Positions 58,817-64,000 of a stretch of 64,000 bases of DNA are shown one piece after another (the stretch's first letter is position 1; the number at the start of each line of letters is the position of its first letter). This DNA is from Lactococcus formosensis. Its GTDB lineage: Bacteria; Bacillota; Bacilli; Lactobacillales; Streptococcaceae. Made by a program: the position numbers and the translations under genes. Where the stretch lies: NCBI RefSeq assembly GCF_018403745.1, contig NZ_BOVP01000003.1:62001-126000 (forward strand). Reading direction: 5' to 3'. The notes below the pieces were generated by a model. It saw only the letters and a program-made list of their open reading frames with translations, had not been told where the DNA came from and did no database searches.

Positions 58817-59633
58817 CAATAAAGAAGTAATTACAAAAAAAGATTTAAATAAAATTAGCTGGCGTTATATCTTGGGAAGTCAGCTCAACTGGAACTATGA
58901 ACGTATGATGAGTTCAGGTTATCTTTATGGCATCATGCCTGTTCTGAAAAAGCTTTACAAAGACGATAAAGAACTCAAAGATATGGCTAAAACGCATAAC
59001 CAATTCTTCAATACCAATGCTATTTTTGGTAATTTGATTATGGGGATTGATGTAGCCATTGAAGAAAAAGAAGGTTATAAAGCGAAGGAAACTGTGGCGG
59101 CTTTGAAAACGGCCCTCATGGGATCACTTGCAGGTGTCGGAGATTCACTTTTCCATGTTATTTGGGGGACAATCTTTGGTTCGGTTGCAGGAACTTTAGC
59201 TCAGCAAGGTTCGACTGTCGGCTGTCTCCTCTGGATTGCTGCAAATATTGCCTTGCTCTTTGGTCGCGCTGCTTTACTTCCACTAGGGTATAAACAAGGG
59301 GTAAAATTAGTAACCACATTAAAAGATAAACTCTCTGCTTTTACTAATGCGGCAACTGTTCTGGGTGTGACTGTTATTGGTGCCTTGATTCCAACGGTTA
59401 TCAAGGTAGCTACGCCACTGGTTTACACAAATAACGGTGTTAAGTTAGAAATGCAAGCAACATTAGATGGAATCTTGCCAGCCTTAATCCCAGTTTTGCT
59501 CACATTGTTAACTTACTGGATGTTGGGCCAAAAGAAATTGAACTCTACACGTGTTATTTGGTTGGTTTTAATTTTCACGATTGTTCTCAGTGCACTTGGC
59601 ATTCTAGGGTTACCTGTGCCACCAGCAAAATAA
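58809..59633 (+). CDS. Mannose-family PTS EIID
   Basis: 274 residues from ATG 58809 (GTG 58806 also possible), overlapping EIIC by 8 bases, with AAGGAGG upstream inside the EIIC end. SWRYILGSQLNWNYERMMSSG near 17 and MGSLAGVGDSLFHVIWGT near 105 are EIID hallmarks. The last gene of the PTS operon; an imperfect inverted repeat follows before the SDR gene. Confidence 0.92.
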   Translation: MNNNKEVITKKDLNKISWRYILGSQLNWNYERMMSSGYLYGIMPVLKKLYKDDKELKDMAKTHNQFFNTNAIFGNLIMGIDVAIEEKEGYKAKETVAALKTALMGSLAGVGDSLFHVIWGTIFGSVAGTLAQQGSTVGCLLWIAANIALLFGRAALLPLGYKQGVKLVTTLKDKLSAFTNAATVLGVTVIGALIPTVIKVATPLVYTNNGVKLEMQATLDGILPALIPVLLTLLTYWMLGQKKLNSTRVIWLVLIFTIVLSALGILGLPVPPAK

Positions 59634-59680
59634 AACACAACACACATTGTATAAGGCATTCGTCTTGCACGGTGTGTGAA

Positions 59681-59733
59681 GAATTTTCGGATGACTTACC
59701 TCACTTACACAATTCCGAGTCATTGGAAAATTT
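59681..59733 (+). other. Imperfect inverted repeat between EIID and the SDR gene
   Basis: GAATTTTCGGATGACT (59681-59696) pairs with 59718-59733 over 16 positions with one mismatch and G-U pairs, around a 21-base loop, followed by T residues. It may be a weak terminator or a processing site. TATAAG at 59745-59750 may start a new transcript. Confidence 0.45.
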
Positions 59734-59806
59734 TTCATAGACCGTATAAGAACAAAAGGTTCATATTGCATATGAACCTGCTTTTTAATAAGAAAAGGAA
59801 TAAAAA

Positions 59807-60616
59807 ATGACATATAATATTTTAAAATTATTCAGCATGGAGGGAAAAATAGTCCTTATCACTGGAGGGGCACATGGGATTGGATATTCTCTTGGTATTG
59901 CTTATGCCCAAGCAGGTGCAAAGATTGTTTTTAATGCCAGACATCAAGCGGGAGTAGAAACGGGTTTAGCAGCTTATGAAAAAGAAGCCATTAAGGCTTA
60001 TGGCTACGTCTGCGATGTCACAGATGAAACAGCAGTTGCGGCTATGATGCAGCAGATTGAAGAAGAAGTTGGAAGTGTAGATGTTCTGGTGAATAACGCG
60101 GGCATTATCGCACGACAATCGATGCTTGACATGACAGCGAGCGATTTCCGAAAGGTTGTAGATGTTGATCTCACAGGTCCTTTCATTATGTCGAAAGCCG
60201 TGCTTCCTGCGATGATTAAAAAAGGAGGCGGCAAGATTATCAATATTTGCTCCATGATGTCCGAGCTGGGCCGTGAAACTGTTTCGGCATATGCCGCAGC
60301 CAAGGGCGGTTTGAAAATGCTGACGAAGAATATCGCCTCTGAGTATGGTAAATATAATATTCAGTGTAATGGTATCGGCCCTGGATATATTGCTACCGAA
60401 CAAACGAAACCACTGCGAGAACGACAAACAGATGGTTCTCGTCATCCTTTTGATGCCTTTATTATTGCGAAAACCCCGGCTGAACGTTGGGGGAAACCGG
60501 AGGATTTACAAGGTGCAGCTGTCTTCCTTGCTTCAGATGCTTCCAACTTTGTAAATGGGCATATCCTATATGTCGATGGCGGTATCCTTGCCTATATCGG
60601 CAAACAACCTGAATAA
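59807..60616 (+). CDS. SDR oxidoreductase, gluconate 5-dehydrogenase/KduD-DhuD type
   Basis: 269-residue short-chain dehydrogenase: cofactor loop TGGAHGIG at 19-26, NNAGII near 93, catalytic Ser in NICSMMSEL and YAAAK near 162. Annotated relatives are gluconate 5-dehydrogenase; in streptococcal glycosaminoglycan loci the equivalent gene (DhuD) reduces the keto-uronate formed from the Ugl product. The isomerase, KDG kinase and KDPG aldolase expected for the pathway are not in the window and could lie beyond 64000. The ATG follows AAAGGAATAAAAA. Confidence 0.88.
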   Translation: MTYNILKLFSMEGKIVLITGGAHGIGYSLGIAYAQAGAKIVFNARHQAGVETGLAAYEKEAIKAYGYVCDVTDETAVAAMMQQIEEEVGSVDVLVNNAGIIARQSMLDMTASDFRKVVDVDLTGPFIMSKAVLPAMIKKGGGKIINICSMMSELGRETVSAYAAAKGGLKMLTKNIASEYGKYNIQCNGIGPGYIATEQTKPLRERQTDGSRHPFDAFIIAKTPAERWGKPEDLQGAAVFLASDASNFVNGHILYVDGGILAYIGKQPE

Positions 60617-60636
60617 AGAAAACGGAGAAACAAAGA

Positions 60637-61473
60637 ATGATAAAAATTGAACTGCTTAATAAGGACAAAGAAAATATCTCTGGTAAATTTGATCATGAGA
60701 AAGAGTACGCACCATTTATGGCTCAAGGAAACCAGCTTTGTACACTAGGAATCAAGGAATATGTGTATCAGATGGGAGATAAGATTCGTGTTACAGTAGA
60801 TGAGGTTCCAGGTTATTATATGGTTCAGATGGATGAAACTCTTGCGCCATCACTCCTTTATTTTACTCAAGAAGAATGGTTATATGAAATCCCTTTAACA
60901 GAAAATCTGCGAAAGTCCTCTGTGGAGACGGCCTTCAAATCCGCACGCCATAGCTTGACCGTGCGCAAAGCCCATCCTTTTGAAATTTCAAACTATCAAA
61001 ATCTTTCTTTTAATGCGCATGATCAAAAAGAAAACTCAGGCGTATATCCGCATGCTTCGGCCAATGTCGAAACACGTGATGAGTCGGTCTTTTTCGCGAA
61101 AAATGCCATAGATGGTAAATGCGCTAACCTATCACATGGTTCATATCCTTTTGCCTCATGGGGAATTAATCAGCAGGCTGATGCAGAATTAACCATTGAT
61201 TTTGGCCGTCATGTTGAAGTGGATCAGCTGAACTTACTTTTCCGCTGTGATTTTCCACATGATAGTTATTGGCAAAGTGTTGAAGTTACATTTTCAAATG
61301 GTAATTGTATGAGCTTTGACACAGAAAAGCAGGCAGAGTATCAAAACTTTAAATTTCCGACACAGCAGACCACTTTTATCAAACTGGGTCATTTAAACAA
61401 GGCACAAGATGATTCGCCCTTCCCTGCGCTGACCCAAATTGAAGTTTTTGGAAAAAACAAGCCTGTTCAATAA
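60637..61473 (+). CDS. Cytosolic protein with discoidin (F5/8C)-like domain
   Basis: 278 residues with no signal peptide or membrane segment. The C-terminal about 140 residues (NAIDGKCANLSHGSYP, ASWGINQQADAELTIDFGR, VEVTFSNGNCMSFD) resemble discoidin/F5-8C carbohydrate-binding jelly rolls; the N-terminal about 120 are not recognised. The gene starts 20 bases after the SDR and precedes a DUF2264 gene, so it belongs to the uronate operon. An intracellular glycan-binding protein is odd; an enzyme, for example an isomerase acting on uronate, is possible. Function not assigned. Confidence 0.7.
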   Translation: MIKIELLNKDKENISGKFDHEKEYAPFMAQGNQLCTLGIKEYVYQMGDKIRVTVDEVPGYYMVQMDETLAPSLLYFTQEEWLYEIPLTENLRKSSVETAFKSARHSLTVRKAHPFEISNYQNLSFNAHDQKENSGVYPHASANVETRDESVFFAKNAIDGKCANLSHGSYPFASWGINQQADAELTIDFGRHVEVDQLNLLFRCDFPHDSYWQSVEVTFSNGNCMSFDTEKQAEYQNFKFPTQQTTFIKLGHLNKAQDDSPFPALTQIEVFGKNKPVQ

Positions 61474-61528
61474 GACTATACCTATCCCTTGCAAAGTCAT
61501 GGGATATTTTCATCAGAAAAGAGATAAA

Positions 61529-63289
61529 ATGCGAGAAAAGAAATTAAAAGCTTTAAAATGGGATTCTTATGAAGAAATCACGCAGGGATTCAAACTTATG
61601 CTTGAACCGCTCAAAGTAAAAATGAATGGTTCTGGTCATATCGACTTGGGACACAATCATGGTGCTATCTATGATCAGGAGACAAGTCAGATGGAAACAT
61701 TTAGCCGTTTGGTCTGGGCGATTGGTCCTTATCTCAGTCAAAATGAAGATGTTTTTCTCACAGAAGAAATTCGTGCTTCCTTTATAGCGGGAACAAATCC
61801 TACAAGCAAGCATTATTTTGGCGCGCTCGCCAACTACGACCAAAAATTTGTCGAAATGGCAGCCTTAGCGACCTGTTTACTGCTCAATAAGGAGACCATC
61901 TGGCAAGAATTTAGTCTGCAAGAAAAAGAAAATATAGTCAACTGGCTCCTTCAAATCAATGAACAAAAAATCCCCAAAAATAACTGGCGTTTTTTCCGTA
62001 TCTTGGTCAATGTCACCATGAAAAACTTGGAGATGCCTTATTCTCAAGAAATAATTGATCAAGAGTTTGCCTTCATTGACAGCTGCTATCAAGGGAAGGG
62101 ATGGTATTGTGACGGTAAGGCAAGTCAGGTGGATTATTATATTCCGTGGGCATTTCATTACTATAGCTTGCTCATCTCAAAATTTTTAAATCCTCATGAA
62201 GATGCTGAACGGCTTAAAAAGATTAGGGAAAGGGCAACTTTATTTGCGCAGGATTATCAGTATTGGTTTGACCGAGAAGGACGAGCAGTGCCTTTTGGCC
62301 GAAGCTTGACTTATCGTTTTGCACAGGGCGCTTTTTGGTCAGCCTTAGTTTTTGCGGATTTGGAAGCTTTGCCTTGGTCAAAGATTAAAGCGCTCTTTTC
62401 AAATCATATGCAATCCTGGTTTCGGGAGGCAATTTTTACTGAAAATGGCATTTTAAATGTTGGTTACGCTTATCCCAATCTCAATATGGCCGAAAATTAT
62501 AACGCAGCAGGTTCACCTTACTGGGCTTTTAAAGCATTTTTACTCTTGGCAGTTGACCGTCAGCATCCTTTTTGGCAAGCCGACAAACAGTTACCGCGCT
62601 TATCAAGAAAACGTCTCGCCTCTAAAGAAATGCGAGCCTTGATTGAACACAGCGCCCATTCGGAGCAGATTATGTTTTATCCAGCTGGGCAGTTCATCGA
62701 AAATCAGAGTCATGCACCAGCCAAATATGGTAAGTTTGTTTATTCAACGCAGTTCGGTTTTAGTGTACCCAAAGGCGCTTATTTTTATGCTGAAGGCGCT
62801 TTTGATAATACCTTAGCGCTGAGTGAAGACGGACTGTACTTTCGAGCACATGCCCAAGATGACTCTTTTGAAATCTTCGAAGATCGTGTGGTGCATTACT
62901 GGTCACCCATGCCAGCCGTTCACATCAAAAGTACGATTATCCCTTTAGGTCAAGCGCATCTGCGTATCCACGATATCCAAACAGACAAAGTATTGTTTGT
63001 AGCAGAAGGTGGTTTTTCCACAACGATTGAGGAAAGCTCAACTTTTTCTGATAATAAATTTGCCCAAATAGACACGCCATTAGGGAGCAGTAGTATCAGA
63101 GCGATCAAAGGCTATGACGAGGCAGACATTGTTCGGCCAGAAGTGAATACCAATGTGTTGTATCCACGCAGTATTTTTCCTTGTCTTCAGGGGAAGATTC
63201 AGCCCGGTCAACATCGCTTGATAAGTCTCATAACTGGAGCAGTGATGCAGGAGCAAGATTCAAAACGGAGCACCGTAAGTGAAAAATAA
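61529..63289 (+). CDS. DUF2264-domain protein, putative glycan-processing enzyme
   Basis: 586 residues from ATG 61529 (weak AAAGAGA ribosome site; in-frame ATGs at 61439 and 61499 are alternatives, the first overlapping the previous gene). Residues about 10-360 match the DUF2264 alpha/alpha-toroid pattern (LVWAIGPYLSQNEDV, ANYDQKFVEMAALATCLLL, KNNWRFFRILVN, KASQVDYYIPWAFHYYSLL), similar in fold to polysaccharide lyases and glucuronyl hydrolases; the remainder is beta-rich. No signal peptide. Common neighbour of hyaluronate and pectin loci but its activity is unproven. Likely acts on unsaturated uronic oligosaccharides in the cytosol. Confidence 0.8.
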   Translation: MREKKLKALKWDSYEEITQGFKLMLEPLKVKMNGSGHIDLGHNHGAIYDQETSQMETFSRLVWAIGPYLSQNEDVFLTEEIRASFIAGTNPTSKHYFGALANYDQKFVEMAALATCLLLNKETIWQEFSLQEKENIVNWLLQINEQKIPKNNWRFFRILVNVTMKNLEMPYSQEIIDQEFAFIDSCYQGKGWYCDGKASQVDYYIPWAFHYYSLLISKFLNPHEDAERLKKIRERATLFAQDYQYWFDREGRAVPFGRSLTYRFAQGAFWSALVFADLEALPWSKIKALFSNHMQSWFREAIFTENGILNVGYAYPNLNMAENYNAAGSPYWAFKAFLLLAVDRQHPFWQADKQLPRLSRKRLASKEMRALIEHSAHSEQIMFYPAGQFIENQSHAPAKYGKFVYSTQFGFSVPKGAYFYAEGAFDNTLALSEDGLYFRAHAQDDSFEIFEDRVVHYWSPMPAVHIKSTIIPLGQAHLRIHDIQTDKVLFVAEGGFSTTIEESSTFSDNKFAQIDTPLGSSSIRAIKGYDEADIVRPEVNTNVLYPRSIFPCLQGKIQPGQHRLISLITGAVMQEQDSKRSTVSEK

Positions 63290-63320
63290 CTTTTTTCTTA
63301 TTATTTTTTTCAAAGTATCG

Positions 63321-63326
63321 TATAAT
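63321..63326 (+). promoter_or_regulatory. -10 box close to the LacI-type start codon
   Basis: TATAAT (63321-63326) ends eight bases before the ATG at 63335, so the mRNA is leaderless or nearly so. Confidence 0.55.
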
Positions 63327-63334
63327 AAGGGCAT

Positions 63335-64000
63335 ATGACTAAAAAAGTAACGATCAACGATATCGCAAAGTTAACTGGGGTATCAAAATCAACCATATCC
63401 AATTTTTTAAATGGTAAATTTGCAGGGATGTCAGAAGAGACACGGCAACGGATTCAAGATAAAATTGAAGAGCTAGACTATCGTCCGAATCGTCAAGCGC
63501 GTGCTTTAAAGTCCAGTTACTCTTCGCTCATCGGGATTTCCGTAACCGACATTTCCAATCTTTATACATCACGTTTATTAAAAGGGATGATGGAAAGATT
63601 GCAAAATACCAAGTACCATACGCTTATCATGAACTCGGACCTCGATGAAGAGTATGAACAATATAATATCGAAAAATTACTAGACGAGAAAGTTGACGGT
63701 ATCATCCTTCAACCTCTTAAAGCTGCAGCGGCCGATTATAAGTCGATTGATTCAGACTTGCCTTTAGTCCAAGTTGACCGCTATCTTCAACCCCTTATTT
63801 GGCCAGCTGTTATCTCTGATAATAGTGAGCAATCCAAAATATTAGCGGAAAAGATTGTCAAAGAAGGGTATCAAAGGATTGTCATCTTAACTCCGCCAAT
63901 GCAGAATTCTTCAACTCGGCTCAAACGCTATCAAGGAATTACTGAAGCAATAAAAGAGACAGAAATCGAACTGGAAGAAGTATTTACTGAAGAGGTTAAA
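63335..64000 (+). CDS. LacI-family transcriptional regulator (RegR-like), 3' truncated
   Basis: 222 codons are visible before the window ends; LacI proteins have about 330. N-terminal helix-turn-helix VTINDIAKLTGVSKSTISNFLNGKF, hinge and YRPNRQARAL, then the periplasmic-binding-like effector domain (LIGISVTDISN). In streptococci the LacI-type RegR represses hyaluronate lyase and the uronate genes, and position at the end of this locus suggests the same role. The -10 box is only eight bases before ATG and no good ribosome site is seen. Confidence 0.9.
   Translation, partial: MTKKVTINDIAKLTGVSKSTISNFLNGKFAGMSEETRQRIQDKIEELDYRPNRQARALKSSYSSLIGISVTDISNLYTSRLLKGMMERLQNTKYHTLIMNSDLDEEYEQYNIEKLLDEKVDGIILQPLKAAAADYKSIDSDLPLVQVDRYLQPLIWPAVISDNSEQSKILAEKIVKEGYQRIVILTPPMQNSSTRLKRYQGITEAIKETEIELEEVFTEEVK

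Noticed and set aside
59725..59736. A fourth RpiR-type palindrome (GGAAAATTTTTC) before the SDR gene
   Set aside because: One mismatch, no partner at 31-32 bp and only 8 bases to a -10-like box, so the geometry of the other three is lost; it is better explained as one arm of the inverted repeat.
59966..60445. 159-codon minus-strand ORF
   Set aside because: Antisense to the SDR catalytic core; no start signals.

Overview
The window reads as chromosome of a low-GC lactic acid bacterium, most likely a Lactococcus of the garvieae group. The pointers are the pepP-efp-Asp23-nusB order, a glgC-glgD-glgA-glgP-amylopullulanase operon, a cydABDC cluster, strong AGGAGG-type ribosome sites, and many CcpA (cre-like) boxes. 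The genus is inference from gene content; no rRNA or tRNA lies in the window. I saw no insertion sequence, prophage or CRISPR array.

Layout. (1) 1-5193: the end of uvrA, class III fructose-1,6-bisphosphatase (fbp) behind a cre-overlapped promoter, and an RpiR-type regulator. (2) 5233-12924: an N-acetylgalactosamine/galactosamine locus with deacetylase nagA, a mannose-family PTS (EIIA, YajC-like protein, EIIB, EIIC, EIID), agaS, a tagatose-6-phosphate kinase and a tagatose-bisphosphate aldolase. Three promoters here carry the same pair of GGAAAATTTTCC palindromes. (3) 13043-17027: housekeeping genes (HAD phosphatase, pepP, efp, Asp23, an unusually long nusB). (4) 17491-25638: glycogen operon without glgB. 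(5) 25847-31889: cytochrome bd and its CydDC exporter. (6) 31988-34703: MarR regulator and a MacB-like ABC exporter. (7) 34740-43600: AT-rich accessory stretch. It holds a (CAGCA)15 tandem repeat in the leader of a SipW-type exported protein, small hypothetical genes, a MerR remnant, a SulP transporter, a sortase-anchored MucBP protein, and a tiny Cys-rich ORF that joins a membrane ORF through a possible -1 frameshift site. (8) 43801-46740: lutABC lactate oxidation operon on the minus strand. (9) 46995-49570: DUF1275 membrane protein, MBL hydrolase, tadA, a membrane protein and SRP RNA. (10) 49847-64000: glycosaminoglycan and Gal-beta-1,3-HexNAc locus with a secreted family 8 lyase, unsaturated glucuronyl hydrolase, GH35 beta-galactosidase, GntR regulator, a second mannose-family PTS (EIIAB fusion, EIIC, EIID), an SDR, a discoidin-like protein, a DUF2264 protein and a truncated LacI regulator.

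How they fit. Regions 2 and 10 look like one host-glycan economy. The secreted lyase releases unsaturated disaccharides, the second PTS imports and phosphorylates disaccharides, and the cytosolic Ugl and GH35 enzymes split them. Released hexosamine phosphate can drain through NagA, AgaS, the tagatose-6-phosphate kinase and the aldolase of region 2. The GntR regulator probably controls region 10 through paired TAACATGTTA operators, and the RpiR protein probably controls region 2. The most unusual piece is the leader at 34893-35119: promoter, pentanucleotide array, intrinsic terminator and an ATGA overlap, which together suggest a phase-variable attenuator for a surface protein.
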